64,000 nt of DNA from Microcella humidisoli. GTDB lineage: Bacteria > Actinomycetota > Actinomycetes > Actinomycetales > Microbacteriaceae. The stretch spans positions 2,108,001-2,172,000 of the forward strand of contig NZ_CP101497.1 of NCBI RefSeq assembly GCF_024362325.1. The letters run 5' to 3'. The notes below the pieces were generated by a model, which was not told where the DNA came from, did not search any database, and saw only the letters and a list, made by a program, of their open reading frames with translations. Both the position numbers and the translations under genes were made by a program. Below, piece after piece: positions 23,298 to 32,807 of this stretch. Positions within the stretch are counted from its first letter, which is position 1. Every line of letters starts with the position of its first letter.

Positions 23298-24842
23298 ATG
23301 AGCACCGCCGTCACCGAGCCTCTCGCGCCCTCGACCGCCGACCGACGGCGTACCTACGAGGTGCGCACCTTCGGCTGCCAGATGAACGTGCACGACTCCG
23401 AGCGCTTGAGCGGTTCGCTCGAGGCCGCGGGCTACGTGCGCGCCCAGAGCGGCCAGGCCGACATCGTCGTCATCAACACCTGCGCTGTGCGCGAGAATGC
23501 CGACAACAAGCTCTACGGCACGCTCGGCCACCTGGCGAGCATCAAGCGCGAGCGCGGCGGCGACCTGCAGATCGCCGTCGGAGGGTGCCTCGCGCAGAAA
23601 GACACCACGACCATCCTCGAGCGGGCGCCCTACGTCGATGTCGTCTTCGGCACGCACAACATGGGCTCCCTCCCCGTGCTGCTCGAGCGCGCTCGCCACA
23701 ACGGCGAGGCCCAGCTCGAGATCCTCGAATCGCTCGAGGTGTTCCCCTCCACCCTCCCGACCCGGCGCGAGTCGACATCGAGCGGGTGGGTGAGCATCTC
23801 GGTCGGATGCAACAACACCTGCACGTTCTGCATCGTGCCCGCCCTGCGCGGCAAGGAGAAGGATCGCCGCCCGGGCGACATCCTCGCCGAGATCCAGGCG
23901 CTCGTCGACGACGGCGCCATCGAGGTCACGCTGCTGGGGCAGAACGTCAACTCCTACGGCGTCGAGTTCGGCGACCGCCTCGCCTTCGGCAAGCTGCTGA
24001 GGGCTGCAGGACGCATCGAGGGGCTCGAGCGCCTGCGGTTCACGAGTCCGCATCCCGCAGCGTTCACCGACGATGTCATCGATGCGATGGCCGAAACCCC
24101 CGCCGTCATGCCGCAGCTGCACATGCCCTTGCAGTCGGGCTCCGACCGCATCCTCAAGGCCATGCGGCGCTCGTACCGCAGCGACCGCTTCCTGGGCATC
24201 CTCGATCGCGTGCGCGACCGCATCCCGCACGCCGCCATCTCGACCGACATCATCGTCGGCTTCCCCGGCGAGACCGAGGAGGACTTCGCCGACACGCTTC
24301 GCGTCGTCGAGCAGGCGCGGTTCGCGAGCGCGTTCACGTTCCAGTACTCGATCCGCCCCGGCACGCCCGCGGCGACCATGTCCGACCAGGTTCCGAAGGC
24401 CATCGTGCAAGAACGATACGAGCGGCTCACCGCCCTTCAAGACGCCATCAGCGCGGCCGAGAACCAGCGCCAGGTCGGGCGCGAGGTCGAGGTGCTCATC
24501 ACCGCGGGCGAGGGCAAGAAAGATGCGGAGACCGAGCGCATCTCGGGTCGTGCCGCCGACAGCAGGCTCGTGCACCTCGCCGTGCCCGACGGCAGCGAGC
24601 GGCCGCGCCCGGGCGACATCGTGACGACGACCATCACGCACGCGGCGTCGTTTCACCTCATCGCCGACCACGATGCACCGCTCCGTATCCGTCGCACTCG
24701 GGCGGGCGATGCGTGGGACCGTGCGCAGGCGGAGAGCTGCGCGGTGCCCGCTCCGGCGGCGGCGGACGGCGGGCGGGCGGTCTTGCTCGGCCTCCCGACC
24801 TTGCGCACGCGGGCCGCCGAGGGCGCGCCCGCGGCTCGGTGA
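23298..24842 (+). CDS. miaB: tRNA-2-methylthio-N6-dimethylallyladenosine synthase
   Basis: MiaB is a radical-SAM methylthiotransferase that adds the 2-methylthio group to i6A37 of tRNA. The N-terminal UPF0004 domain has its three cluster cysteines in FGCQMN, NTCAVRE and VGGCLAQ. The radical-SAM motif CNNTCTFC is in [14 protein letters not shown]. The C-terminal TRAM domain is at about residues 385-450. The protein is 514 residues with a 60-residue Pro/Ala/Arg-rich tail. It precedes miaA, which makes its substrate. ATG at 23298 follows TAGACT with a nine-base spacer. Confidence 0.96.
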   Translation: MSTAVTEPLAPSTADRRRTYEVRTFGCQMNVHDSERLSGSLEAAGYVRAQSGQADIVVINTCAVRENADNKLYGTLGHLASIKRERGGDLQIAVGGCLAQKDTTTILERAPYVDVVFGTHNMGSLPVLLERARHNGEAQLEILESLEVFPSTLPTRRESTSSGWVSISVGCNNTCTFCIVPALRGKEKDRRPGDILAEIQALVDDGAIEVTLLGQNVNSYGVEFGDRLAFGKLLRAAGRIEGLERLRFTSPHPAAFTDDVIDAMAETPAVMPQLHMPLQSGSDRILKAMRRSYRSDRFLGILDRVRDRIPHAAISTDIIVGFPGETEEDFADTLRVVEQARFASAFTFQYSIRPGTPAATMSDQVPKAIVQERYERLTALQDAISAAENQRQVGREVEVLITAGEGKKDAETERISGRAADSRLVHLAVPDGSERPRPGDIVTTTITHAASFHLIADHDAPLRIRRTRAGDAWDRAQAESCAVPAPAAADGGRAVLLGLPTLRTRAAEGAPAAR

Positions 24843-24876
24843 CGTCGGGCATCCCGACCATGACCGCGACCTCGCC

Positions 24877-25812
24877 GTGATCGTCGCGCTCGTCGGCGCG
24901 ACCGGCACCGGCAAGAGCGCGCTCTCGCTCGCGCTCGCGCAGCACTGGGCCGCGCGGGGGATCGCCGCCGAGGTCGTCAACGCTGACGCGATGCAGCTCT
25001 ACCGCGGGATGGACATCGGCACCGCGAAGCTGCCCGCCGCCGAGCGCACGGCAGTGCCGCACCACCTCATCGACGTGCTCGACGTGACGGACGAGGCGAG
25101 CGTCGCCCGCTACCAGCACGATGCGCGCGCGGCGATCGAGGGCATTCTCGCCCGCGGAGCGGTGCCGATCCTCGTCGGGGGTTCGGGACTGTACCTGGCG
25201 GCCGTGCTCACCGACTTCCGGTTCCCCGGCACCGACCCGGAGCGGCGCGCGCACTGGGAGTCCGAGCTCGCGCAGCGGGGGCCCGGTGCGCTCCATGCGG
25301 TGCTGGTCGAGCGCGATCCCGTGGCGGCTGCCGCCATTGGGCCGCACAACGGCCGCCGCATCGTGCGGGCGCTCGAGGTCGGCGACCTCACCGGAGAGCC
25401 GTTCAGCGCGGGCCTCGCCGCGCGCGAGCGGCCCTGGCGCCCCTACCGCCAGTTCGGGCTCGACCTCGACCGCGCGACCCTCGTCGCCCGGCTCGACGAG
25501 CGCGTGCGCGGCATGTGGCGCGACGGACTGCTCGACGAGGTGCGGGGGCTCCTGCCGCTCGGGCTCGAGCGCGGCGTCACGGCGAGCCGTGCCATCGGCT
25601 ACGCGCAGGCGATCGCGCAGCTGCACGGCGAGCTCGACGAGGCCGAGGCGATCGCGCAGACGCAGTCGCTCACGCGCCGCTACGCCCGCCGGCAGGTCGG
25701 CTGGTTCCGTCGCGACGCCTCGATCGAGACCCTGGATGCCGCTGCCGACGATCTCGCGGCCCAGGTCGACCACCGGGTCGCCGATCTGCTCGCGGCTAGC
25801 ATGGGCGGGTGA
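24877..25812 (+). CDS. miaA: tRNA dimethylallyltransferase
   Basis: MiaA transfers a dimethylallyl group to A37 of tRNAs that read UNN codons, the step before MiaB. This 311-residue protein has the P-loop [10 protein letters not shown], the catalytic [27 protein letters not shown] and the tRNA-contact [15 protein letters not shown] near the C terminus. The GTG at 24877 is chosen because it directly precedes the P-loop strand. Upstream in-frame codons would run back into miaB. It overlaps dapF by four bases (GTGA), although dapF also has its own -10 hexamer inside the miaA end. Confidence 0.94.
   Translation: MIVALVGATGTGKSALSLALAQHWAARGIAAEVVNADAMQLYRGMDIGTAKLPAAERTAVPHHLIDVLDVTDEASVARYQHDARAAIEGILARGAVPILVGGSGLYLAAVLTDFRFPGTDPERRAHWESELAQRGPGALHAVLVERDPVAAAAIGPHNGRRIVRALEVGDLTGEPFSAGLAARERPWRPYRQFGLDLDRATLVARLDERVRGMWRDGLLDEVRGLLPLGLERGVTASRAIGYAQAIAQLHGELDEAEAIAQTQSLTRRYARRQVGWFRRDASIETLDAAADDLAAQVDHRVADLLAASMGG
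25797..25802 (+). promoter_or_regulatory. Internal -10 hexamer for dapF (leaderless type)
   Basis: TAGCAT, inside the last codons of miaA, ends six bases before the dapF GTG at 25809. Confidence 0.45.
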
Positions 25813-26684
25813 CGACGCTGCGATTCACCAAGGGCCACGGCACCGGCAACGACTTCGTGCTGGTCTCCGACCCCGAGGGCGAGATCGATCTCTCGCCGGT
25901 GCAGCGGGCGGGCCTCGCCGACCGCCGGTTCGGCGTCGGGGGAGACGGTGTCATTCGCGCCGTGCGCTCGCACCGCATCCCGGAGGGGCGAGAGCTGCTG
26001 GAGGACGCGCCGGATGCCGAGTGGTTCATGGACTACTCGAACGCCGACGGCAGCCTTTCCGAGATGTGCGGCAACGGCATCCGCGTGTTCGTGCGATTCC
26101 TCGTCGAGCAGGGCCACATCGAGCTCGCGCCTGGAGCATCGGTCGCGATCGGCACACGGGCGGGTGTGATCGACGTGCACCGCATCGCCGAGGGATTCGC
26201 GGCCGACCTGGGCCGGTGGCGCCTCGACGGCGGCGAGCCGCTCGTGCGGGCGCGCGACCTTCCCGTCGCCCGCCCCGGTCTCGGCATCAACGTCGGCAAC
26301 CCGCACGTCGTCGTCGCGCTCGCGAGTGACGACGAGCTCGAGGCGCTCGACCTCTCGACCGCGCCCGTGCTCGATCCGCCGCCCGCCGCGGGGGCCAACG
26401 TCGAGTTCGTCGTCCCCGCCGATCCGCTCGTCGTGGACGGCATCGGGCGCATCAGGATGCGGGTGCACGAGCGGGGGAGCGGCGAGACGCTCTCGTGCGG
26501 CACGGGAGCAGTCGCCGCGGCACTCGCCGTGCGCTATTGGGCGGGTTCCGCGGCCCCGAACGAATGGCGCGTGACGGTGCCGGGCGGCGTGCTCGGAGTG
26601 CGCATGTTCGCGGCAGAAGACGGCGAGCGCGTCGCGCTCTCCGGCCCCGCTGAGCTCGTCTTCGAGGGTGAGCTCACGCTCTAG
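25809..26684 (+). CDS. dapF: Diaminopimelate epimerase
   Basis: DapF interconverts LL- and meso-diaminopimelate, supplying peptidoglycan and lysine synthesis. This 291-residue protein has both catalytic cysteines in their motifs, [11 protein letters not shown] and [14 protein letters not shown], along with [10 protein letters not shown] at the N terminus and [11 protein letters not shown] in the middle. It is coupled to miaA by a GTGA overlap. Its TAG stop shares a CTAG with the convergent methyltransferase gene. Confidence 0.96.
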   Translation: MTTLRFTKGHGTGNDFVLVSDPEGEIDLSPVQRAGLADRRFGVGGDGVIRAVRSHRIPEGRELLEDAPDAEWFMDYSNADGSLSEMCGNGIRVFVRFLVEQGHIELAPGASVAIGTRAGVIDVHRIAEGFAADLGRWRLDGGEPLVRARDLPVARPGLGINVGNPHVVVALASDDELEALDLSTAPVLDPPPAAGANVEFVVPADPLVVDGIGRIRMRVHERGSGETLSCGTGAVAAALAVRYWAGSAAPNEWRVTVPGGVLGVRMFAAEDGERVALSGPAELVFEGELTL

Positions 26685-27334
26685 ACCCGCGGCGCTCCGA
26701 CCGTCGTGATCGGCCCGGTCAGTCCCGAGCGGTTGCGCACGCGCAGCACGCGAAACCCCTTGTTGGTGGCCGCGCGCGACACGGCGAGCTCGCCCTGGTA
26801 GCGCGCCTCCATCCAGCGCTGCAGCGAATCGCTGCCGAGGTTGCGCGCCACGACGAGCCAGGCATCGGCGCTCTCGCGCAGCCGCGGCAGCCAGCGGTCG
26901 AGCATGCCGTGCAGCTCGTTCTTGCCGACCCTGATGGGCGGGTTCGACCAGATCGTCATGAACCGCACGTCGTCGGGAACCTCGTCCGGCGTCGCCGCCC
27001 GTACGTTGTCGAGCCCGAGCGCGGCGGCATTGCGGCGCGTCAGCTCGAGCGCGCGCTCGTTGACATCGACGGCCCAGACGGTCGCGTGCGGCGACTCCAG
27101 CGCGAGCGTGAGCGCGATCGGCCCCCACCCGCATCCGAGATCGAGCAGGTCGCCGCTCGGCGGGGGAGGGGGAACGTGCGAGAGCAGCACCTGGGTTCCG
27201 ACATCGAGCCCGCCCGGGCTGAACACGCCCCCCGCCGTCTGCAGCTCGACCGGGCGCCCCGCGAGGGTGACCGTGAGCGGCTTGGCCACGAACGCCCCGC
27301 TCGGCTGGGCGGTGAAGTAGTGGTCGGCGGCCAT
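26681..27334 (-). CDS. RsmC-like class I SAM methyltransferase
   Basis: This is a 217-residue methyltransferase of the RsmC/RlmG (MTS) family. Motif I is [16 protein letters not shown] and the catalytic motif IV is [10 protein letters not shown], the NPP[IF] form typical of N2-guanine or N6-adenine methylation of [14 protein letters not shown] at the N terminus is the family's short lead-in; the duplicated N-terminal half of enterobacterial RsmC is missing. The exact target base is uncertain. The ATG at 27334 is preceded on the minus strand by TAGATT with a six-base spacer. Confidence 0.88.
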   Translation of the reverse strand: MAADHYFTAQPSGAFVAKPLTVTLAGRPVELQTAGGVFSPGGLDVGTQVLLSHVPPPPPSGDLLDLGCGWGPIALTLALESPHATVWAVDVNERALELTRRNAAALGLDNVRAATPDEVPDDVRFMTIWSNPPIRVGKNELHGMLDRWLPRLRESADAWLVVARNLGSDSLQRWMEARYQGELAVSRAATNKGFRVLRVRNRSGLTGPITTVGAPRV

Positions 27335-27340
27335 GCGCAG

Positions 27341-27346
27341 AATCTA
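27341..27346 (-). promoter_or_regulatory. -10 hexamer for the methyltransferase gene (leaderless type)
   Basis: On the minus strand this reads TAGATT and ends six bases before the ATG at 27334. Confidence 0.45.
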
Positions 27347-27377
27347 CCGAAGTCGGGCGGAGTACAGTGAACCTCCT

Positions 27378-28928
27378 ATGACCGACCACGACCCTCTCGA
27401 CCCGATCGACGCTCCGAGCGATGGTGCCGGCCCCGATGCGGGGGCGGATGCGGTGGCGCGCGTCCTCGCGAACGCCGAGTCGCGCGCGCGCTCGGTGACG
27501 CTGCACGGCGCGGCGGCCCTGCAGGAGGACGCGAGCTACTCCTCCGATCGCGACGGCGAGCAGTTCGACCGGGAAGACCGCGCCGCGCTGCGCCGTGTGC
27601 GGGGTCTCTCGACCGAGCTCGAGGACGTCACCGAGGTCGAGTACCGCCAGCTGCGGCTCGAGAACGTCGTGCTCATCGGCATCTACGCGCAGGGTGACCT
27701 CGACGACGCCGAGAACTCGCTGCGCGAGCTCGCGGCCCTCGCCGAGACGGCGGGAGCCGTGGTGCTCGACGGGCTGCTGCAGCGGCGCCCGCATCCCGAC
27801 CCCAGCACGTTCCTCGGCAAGGGCAAGGCCGCCGAGCTCGCCCTCGTCGTGAAGGAGCTCGGGGCCGACACCGTCATCGCCGACACCGAGCTCGCGCCGA
27901 GCCAGCGCCGAGCGCTCGAAGACGTCGTCAAGGTGAAGGTCATCGACCGCACTGCGGTCATCCTCGACATCTTCAGCCAGCACGCCAAGAGCCGCGAGGG
28001 CAAGGCGCAGGTCGAGCTCGCGCAGCTCGAGTACCTGCTGCCGCGGCTGCGCGGCTGGGGCGAATCGATGTCGCGCCAGGCCGGTGGCCAGGTGGGCGCG
28101 GGAGGTGCGGGCATGGGAAGCCGCGGACCGGGTGAGACGAAGATCGAGCTCGACCGCCGCCGCATCAACACGCGCATGGCGAAGTTGCGGCGCCAGATCA
28201 AGGGCTTCGCGCCCGCGCGGGCCGCGAAGCGCGCCAACCGCGACCGTTACGCCGTGCCGAGTGTCGCGATCGCCGGCTACACCAACGCAGGCAAGTCGAG
28301 CCTGCTCAACCGCATCACGCGCGCGGGCGTGCTCGTCGAGAACGCGCTGTTCGCCACGCTCGACCCGACCGTGCGCAAGTCGACGACGCCGGACGGCCGT
28401 CCGTACACGATCGCCGACACCGTGGGCTTCGTGCGCAACCTGCCGCACCAGCTCGTCGAAGCCTTCCGATCGACGCTCGAGGAGGTCGCCGAGTCCGACG
28501 TGATCCTGCACGTCGTCGATGGCGCGCATCCCGACCCTGCGGCGCAGTTGGCGACCGTCCGCGACGTCATCGGCGACGTCGGGGCGCGCGAGCTGCCCGA
28601 GCTCATCGCCGTCAACAAGAGCGATCTGCTCGGTGACGACGCGCGGCTGCTGCTGCGCGGGCTCGTGCCCGATGCCGTGTTCGTCTCGGCGAAGACGGGC
28701 GAGGGCATCGACGAGCTGCAGCGGCGCATCGCCGAGCTGCTGCCGAACCCCGAGGTCGAGCTGACCGTCATCCTGCCGTACGACCGCGGCGACCTCGTGT
28801 CACTGCTGCACGAGCGCGGGCGCATCATCGAGACGAGCTACGTCGAGTCGGGGACGCGCGTGCACGCGTTCGCGACGCCCGAGGTCGCGACGCTCGTCGA
28901 GCCGTTCGCGGTCGCCGAAGCGCTGTAA
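27378..28928 (+). CDS. hflX: GTPase HflX
   Basis: HflX is a ribosome-associated GTPase that splits stalled or hibernating 70S ribosomes. This 516-residue protein has the N-terminal HflX domain (FLGKGKAAELA and ADTELAPSQRRALED), the glycine-rich linker SRGPGETKIELDRR, and a GTPase domain with P-loop GYTNAGKSSLLN, DTVGF (G3) and NKSDL (G4). An acidic N-terminal extension of about 75 residues precedes the core. It lies downstream of dapF and convergent with lexA. TACAGT ends nine bases before the ATG. Confidence 0.95.
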   Translation: MTDHDPLDPIDAPSDGAGPDAGADAVARVLANAESRARSVTLHGAAALQEDASYSSDRDGEQFDREDRAALRRVRGLSTELEDVTEVEYRQLRLENVVLIGIYAQGDLDDAENSLRELAALAETAGAVVLDGLLQRRPHPDPSTFLGKGKAAELALVVKELGADTVIADTELAPSQRRALEDVVKVKVIDRTAVILDIFSQHAKSREGKAQVELAQLEYLLPRLRGWGESMSRQAGGQVGAGGAGMGSRGPGETKIELDRRRINTRMAKLRRQIKGFAPARAAKRANRDRYAVPSVAIAGYTNAGKSSLLNRITRAGVLVENALFATLDPTVRKSTTPDGRPYTIADTVGFVRNLPHQLVEAFRSTLEEVAESDVILHVVDGAHPDPAAQLATVRDVIGDVGARELPELIAVNKSDLLGDDARLLLRGLVPDAVFVSAKTGEGIDELQRRIAELLPNPEVELTVILPYDRGDLVSLLHERGRIIETSYVESGTRVHAFATPEVATLVEPFAVAEAL

Positions 28929-28970
28929 CCGGCCGGCGTCCACGGGGCGCTCGCGACAGGATGGGCGGCC

Positions 28971-29684
28971 TCAGACCGAGCGCAGCACCGCCACGACCTT
29001 GCCGAGCACGGTGGCGTGGTCGCCGAGGATCGGCTCGTAGGCCGAGTTCTGCGGCAGCAGCCAGGTGTGGCCGTCGCGCTGCTTGAAGACCTTGACGGTC
29101 GCCTCGTTGTCGAGCATGGCGGCGACGATCTCGCCGTTCTCCGCCGTGTTCTGCTGCCGCACGACGACCCAGTCGCCGTCGCAGATCGCGGCGTCGATCA
29201 TCGAGTCGCCGACGACCGTCAACATGAAGAGCTCGCCCTTCCCGACGAGCTGCCGGGGGAGCGGCACGACCTCTTCGACCATCTGATCGGCGGTGATCGG
29301 GATGCCCGCGGCGATCCGCCCGACGAGCGGCACCATGGCGGCGTCGCCGACCGAGGGGCCGGGCAGCGCGTCGGAGTCGACCGCGTGCGCCGGGTCGGGC
29401 TCGAGGTCGATGAGCACTTCGAGGGCCCGCGGCCGGTTCGGGTCGCGACGCAGGTAGCCGCTCAACTCGAGCTGCCCGAGCTGGTGCGAGACGCTCGAGA
29501 GGGAGGCGAGGCCGACGGCCTCCGCGATCTCCCGCATGCTCGGCGGATACCCGCGCCGGGCGACCGAGGCCTGGATCACGCCGAGGATCTCGCGCTGCTT
29601 GTCACTCAGGGTCGTGCGCCGGCGAGTGCCGCCCACGGCCTCGGGCGCGCCCTCGATCGGCGAGTCCTTCTGATCCTCAGCCAT
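28971..29684 (-). CDS. lexA: SOS repressor LexA
   Basis: LexA represses the SOS regulon and is inactivated by RecA-stimulated self-cleavage. This 237-residue protein has an N-terminal winged helix ([20 protein letters not shown], then [13 protein letters not shown]), the cleavage site A126-G127 in GRIAAGIPI, and the catalytic dyad S161 (VVGDSMID) and K198 (NEATVKVF). The mRNA has GGAG before the ATG at 29684. Upstream, four LexA-type sites lie between this gene and the divergent LysM gene, so autoregulation is expected. It is convergent with hflX. Confidence 0.97.
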   Translation of the reverse strand: MAEDQKDSPIEGAPEAVGGTRRRTTLSDKQREILGVIQASVARRGYPPSMREIAEAVGLASLSSVSHQLGQLELSGYLRRDPNRPRALEVLIDLEPDPAHAVDSDALPGPSVGDAAMVPLVGRIAAGIPITADQMVEEVVPLPRQLVGKGELFMLTVVGDSMIDAAICDGDWVVVRQQNTAENGEIVAAMLDNEATVKVFKQRDGHTWLLPQNSAYEPILGDHATVLGKVVAVLRSV

Positions 29685-29769
29685 GTCGGCTCCGTTCTGA
29701 CCAATGTCGGTGGTCGGGTGTGGAGTACTCCCGAACCCTCGAAACTCTATCCACGAGCGAGGCCCATTT

Positions 29770-29783
29770 CAAACATCTGTTCG
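29770..29783. promoter_or_regulatory. LexA box 1, lexA-proximal
   Basis: CAAAC-ATCT-GTTCG differs at one base from the consensus CGAAC-N4-GTTCG and shares its central ATCT with the recA box. It lies 86 bases upstream of the lexA ATG. Confidence 0.75.
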
Positions 29784-29823
29784 AGTGTGTCGCGGTTCTG
29801 GAGCGGAAATCGGTTCGAGGGCT

Positions 29824-29866
29824 TGAAACTGTGTTCGATCGAAGGTATGTTCGGAACACAGGTTCG
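29824..29866. promoter_or_regulatory. Cluster of three further LexA-type boxes
   Basis: TGAAA-CTGT-GTTCG (29824-29837), CGAAG-GTAT-GTTCG (29840-29853) and GGAAC-ACAG-GTTCG (29853-29866) each keep the GTTCG half and deviate by one to two bases in the other half. They lie 110-150 bases upstream of the LysM gene and probably control it and lexA jointly. Confidence 0.65.
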
Positions 29867-29929
29867 CATCCGATTCTCCCGGCCGAGAATCGGATGCATC
29901 CCCCCCGGCGGCCCCCCGGCGCCGGGGGG
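29866..29929 (+). promoter_or_regulatory. Two strong hairpins in the leader of the LysM gene
   Basis: GCATCCGATTCTC (29866-29878) and GAGAATCGGATGC (29885-29897) are perfect 13-bp arms around a 6-base loop. An 18-bp perfect palindrome made of CCCCCCGGC and GCCGGGGGG follows at 29912-29929. They lie directly after the LexA-box cluster and end 47 bases before the ATG. They may act as a transcription attenuator, an mRNA stabiliser or a barrier between the divergent genes. Confidence 0.6.
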
Positions 29930-29976
29930 ACCTGTACCACCAGCACCGCAGCCCCACCTCGAGAAGGGTCGACACC

Positions 29977-30330
29977 ATGAGCGCCATCACCTACGGCACC
30001 GCCGTCCGCACCGCTCCCGTCGTCACGACCCGCCTGCGGCTCACGCGTCGCGGTCGTGCGGTCATCGCGGCGCTCGTCTCGCTGCCGCTCGTGATCGCCC
30101 TCGTCTCGATGACCCTCAACGGCGGGGGCGCCACGGCGACCTCGGGCGACGTCGTCGTCGCGACCGTCACGGTCGAGGCGGGCGAGTCGCTCTGGTCGGT
30201 CGCTGCCGCGATCGCGCCCGAGGCTTCGACGGCCGACGTCGTCGCCGACCTGATCGCCGTGAACGACCTGTCGAGCGCCGAGCTGCTGCCCGGCCAGGTG
30301 CTCATCGTGCCTGCGCGCTACGCCGACTGA
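29977..30330 (+). CDS. LysM domain protein, probable SOS cell-division suppressor
   Basis: This is a 117-residue protein with a basic N terminus, one membrane segment at about residues 28-47 and an extracytoplasmic LysM peptidoglycan-binding domain at about 63-113 (VEAGESLWSVAAAIAP, then AVNDLSSAELLPGQVLIVP). A small single-pass LysM protein divergent from lexA is the arrangement of YneA in Bacillus, DivS in Corynebacterium and the Rv2719c product in Mycobacterium, which delay division during SOS. The AGAAGG before the ATG can serve as ribosome-binding site. LexA-type boxes lie upstream. The function is inferred from architecture and position. Confidence 0.85.
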   Translation: MSAITYGTAVRTAPVVTTRLRLTRRGRAVIAALVSLPLVIALVSMTLNGGGATATSGDVVVATVTVEAGESLWSVAAAIAPEASTADVVADLIAVNDLSSAELLPGQVLIVPARYAD

Positions 30331-30360
30331 GCGGCCCAGGATGGCCGCCCCGGCGGCGAC

Positions 30361-30366
30361 TACGAT
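30361..30366 (+). promoter_or_regulatory. -10 hexamer for hisC (leaderless type)
   Basis: TACGAT ends six bases before the GTG at 30373. Confidence 0.5.
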
Positions 30367-30372
30367 GAGCGG

Positions 30373-31470
30373 GTGACGAGCCTCGCCGACCTGCCGATCC
30401 GTGACGACTTGCGGGGCCAGACACCGTATGGCGCGCCGCAGAAGGCGGTGCGCATCGCGCTCAACGTCAACGAGAACACCCACCCGGTTCCGGTCGAGAT
30501 CATCGCGCACGTCGCGGCCGCGGTCGAGCGAGAGCTCCACGCGGTCAACCGGTACCCCGACCGCGAGTTCACGCTGCTGCGCGAGCACCTCGCCGCCTAT
30601 CTGAGCAGCAGTGGTGGAGGCGCGGCCGCCCCCGTGCTGCCCGAGCAGGTGTGGGCCGCGAACGGCTCGAACGAGGTCATCCAGCACATCCTGCAGGCCT
30701 TCGGCGGGCCGGGTCGCCGCGTGCTCGGGTTCCCGCCGACCTACTCGATGCACTCGATCATCGCGGCCAGCACGGGAACCGAGTGGGTCGCGGGCGACCG
30801 CGACGCCGGCTTCGCCCTCAGCCCCGAGACCGCGGTCGCGGCCGTGCGGCGAACCGACCCCGACATCGTCTTCCTGTGCGCGCCCAACAATCCCACGGGC
30901 ACCCCGCTCGGGCTCGACACGATCGCGGCGGTCTACGAAGCGAGTCGCGGCATCGTCATGGTCGACGAGGCCTACGCCGAGTTCATGCCGGAGGGGCAGC
31001 CCGACGCGCTGAGCCTGCTGCCCGGCCGCGAGCGCCTCGTCGTCTCGCGAACGATGAGCAAGGCCTTCGCGTTCGCGGGCGCCCGTCTGGGCTACCTCGC
31101 CGCCGACCCTGCTGTCATCGACGCGCTGCGGCTCGTGCGCCTGCCCTACCACCTCTCGGGTCTCACGCAGGCCGCCGCGGTCGCGGCGCTCGAGCACGCG
31201 CCGACGATGCTGCGCACGGTCGGCGCGATCCGCGAGCAGCGTGATCGACTGCTCGTCGAGCTCACCCGACTCGGGTACGACCCGCACGACAGTTGGGCGA
31301 ACTTCGTGCTCTTCGGCGGTGTGGCCGACCCGCACGCGACATTCGAGCACCTGCTCGCGCATGACATCCTCATCCGCGACGTGGGGCTGCCGAACCACTT
31401 GCGGGTGACGGCGGGCACCCCCGCTGAGACCACGGAGTTCCTCGACGTGCTCGCTAGGATGAACCAGTGA
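30373..31470 (+). CDS. hisC: Histidinol-phosphate aminotransferase
   Basis: HisC converts imidazole-acetol phosphate to histidinol phosphate with glutamate and PLP. This 365-residue fold-type I aminotransferase shows ANGSNEVIQ, the cofactor-binding [18 protein letters not shown] and the PLP Lys in [28 protein letters not shown] near the N terminus is the usual HisC start. It heads hisC-hisB-hisH-hisA and overlaps hisB by four bases (GTGA). hisD, which usually precedes hisC in actinobacteria, is not here. Confidence 0.95.
   Translation: MTSLADLPIRDDLRGQTPYGAPQKAVRIALNVNENTHPVPVEIIAHVAAAVERELHAVNRYPDREFTLLREHLAAYLSSSGGGAAAPVLPEQVWAANGSNEVIQHILQAFGGPGRRVLGFPPTYSMHSIIAASTGTEWVAGDRDAGFALSPETAVAAVRRTDPDIVFLCAPNNPTGTPLGLDTIAAVYEASRGIVMVDEAYAEFMPEGQPDALSLLPGRERLVVSRTMSKAFAFAGARLGYLAADPAVIDALRLVRLPYHLSGLTQAAAVAALEHAPTMLRTVGAIREQRDRLLVELTRLGYDPHDSWANFVLFGGVADPHATFEHLLAHDILIRDVGLPNHLRVTAGTPAETTEFLDVLARMNQ
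31455..31460 (+). promoter_or_regulatory. Internal -10 hexamer for hisB (leaderless type)
   Basis: TAGGAT, inside the end of hisC, ends six bases before the hisB GTG at 31467. Confidence 0.4.
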
Positions 31471-32072
31471 GCACCCCCCGCATCGCCGAGCTCCGGCGCG
31501 AGACCAGCGAGTCGTCGATCGAGTTGCGCCTCGACCTCGACGGCACGGGACGTTCATCGATCTCGACGACCGTGCCGTTCTTCGACCACATGCTCACGGC
31601 CTTCGCCAAGCACGCCCTCGTCGACCTCGACATCGCGGCGAGCGGCGACACCGACATCGACGTGCACCACACGGTGGAGGACACGGGCATCGTCCTCGGC
31701 ACGGCGATCGCGCGCGCGCTCGGCGACAAGGCTGGCATCGCGCGATTCGGTGACGCCCTCGTGCCGCTCGACGAGGCGCTCGCTCAAGCCGTCGTCGACG
31801 TGAGCGGCCGGCCCTACCTCGTGCACTCGGGCGAGCCCGCCGGTTTCGAGCACCACCTCATCGGCGGCCACTTCACCGGATCGATGGTGCGCCACGTCTT
31901 CGAGGCCATCACGATGCACGCGGGCCTCACCGTGCACCTCACGGTGCTTGCCGGTCGCGACCCGCACCACATCGCCGAAGCCGAGTTCAAGGCCTTCGCA
32001 CGCGCATTCCGCACCGCCGTGCAGCCGGATCCGCGCGTGCACGGCGTGCCCTCGACGAAGGGCGCGCTCTGA
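31467..32072 (+). CDS. hisB: Imidazoleglycerol-phosphate dehydratase
   Basis: HisB dehydrates imidazole-glycerol phosphate to imidazole-acetol phosphate using two Mn ions. This 201-residue monofunctional enzyme carries the duplicated metal motifs [11 protein letters not shown] and [14 protein letters not shown], plus VPFFDHML and [11 protein letters not shown]. The histidinol-phosphatase domain of the enterobacterial bifunctional enzyme is absent, as expected. It follows hisC with a GTGA overlap and ends two bases before the hisH ATG. Confidence 0.96.
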   Translation: MSTPRIAELRRETSESSIELRLDLDGTGRSSISTTVPFFDHMLTAFAKHALVDLDIAASGDTDIDVHHTVEDTGIVLGTAIARALGDKAGIARFGDALVPLDEALAQAVVDVSGRPYLVHSGEPAGFEHHLIGGHFTGSMVRHVFEAITMHAGLTVHLTVLAGRDPHHIAEAEFKAFARAFRTAVQPDPRVHGVPSTKGAL

Positions 32073-32074
32073 GC

Positions 32075-32707
32075 ATGAGCGCTCCCCTCGTGGTCGTGCT
32101 CGACTACGGCTCGGGCAATGTGCACTCGGCGGCCAAGGCCGTCGAGGCCGCGGGCGCGCGCGTCGAGCTGACGGCCGATCGTGAGCGCGTGATGGCCGCC
32201 GACGGGCTCCTCGTGCCCGGCGTGGGCGCTTTCAGCGCGGTGATGGATGCTCTGCGCGCCGTCCGCGGCGACGAACTCATCGATCGCCGGCTCGCGGGCG
32301 GGCGTCCGGTGCTCGGCATCTGCGTCGGGCAGCAGGTCATGTTCGAGCGCGGAGACGAGCGCGGGGTCGTGACCGAGGGGCTTGCGCAGTGGCCCGGCAC
32401 CGTGTCGGCACTGCGGGCGCCGACGGTGCCCCACATGGGCTGGAACACGGTCGACGCGCCCGAGGGCTCCCGGCTCTTCGACGGCCTGCACGACGAGCGC
32501 TTCTACTTCGTGCACTCCTACGCCGCGCACGAGTGGACGCTCGACCCGCACCCGGCCATCCCGGCCCCGATGGTGACCTGGGCCGAGCACGGTGAGCGCT
32601 TCATCGCCGCGGTCGAGAACGGCCCCTTGACGGCGACGCAGTTCCACCCCGAGAAGTCGGGAGCGGCCGGGCTGCGGCTGCTGGCCAACTGGCTTCGAAC
32701 GCTCTGA
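32075..32707 (+). CDS. hisH: Imidazole glycerol phosphate synthase subunit HisH
   Basis: HisH is the glutaminase subunit of IGP synthase and feeds ammonia to HisF. This 210-residue class I amidotransferase has the nucleophile in [28 protein letters not shown] and the catalytic His-Glu pair in [10 protein letters not shown]. HisF is not in the window, so the partner must be encoded elsewhere. It lies between hisB and hisA; a TACGAT element occurs in the 100-base gap before hisA. Confidence 0.95.
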   Translation: MSAPLVVVLDYGSGNVHSAAKAVEAAGARVELTADRERVMAADGLLVPGVGAFSAVMDALRAVRGDELIDRRLAGGRPVLGICVGQQVMFERGDERGVVTEGLAQWPGTVSALRAPTVPHMGWNTVDAPEGSRLFDGLHDERFYFVHSYAAHEWTLDPHPAIPAPMVTWAEHGERFIAAVENGPLTATQFHPEKSGAAGLRLLANWLRTL

Positions 32708-32807
32708 GAACCGGCTGAGGGCGAGGGTGCCCGCAGAACGGAGTACGATTCTGTGTTTGGCCGCGCCGCACGCGCTGCCGCCCCCTGACCCGATCAGAAA
32801 GCCTTCG

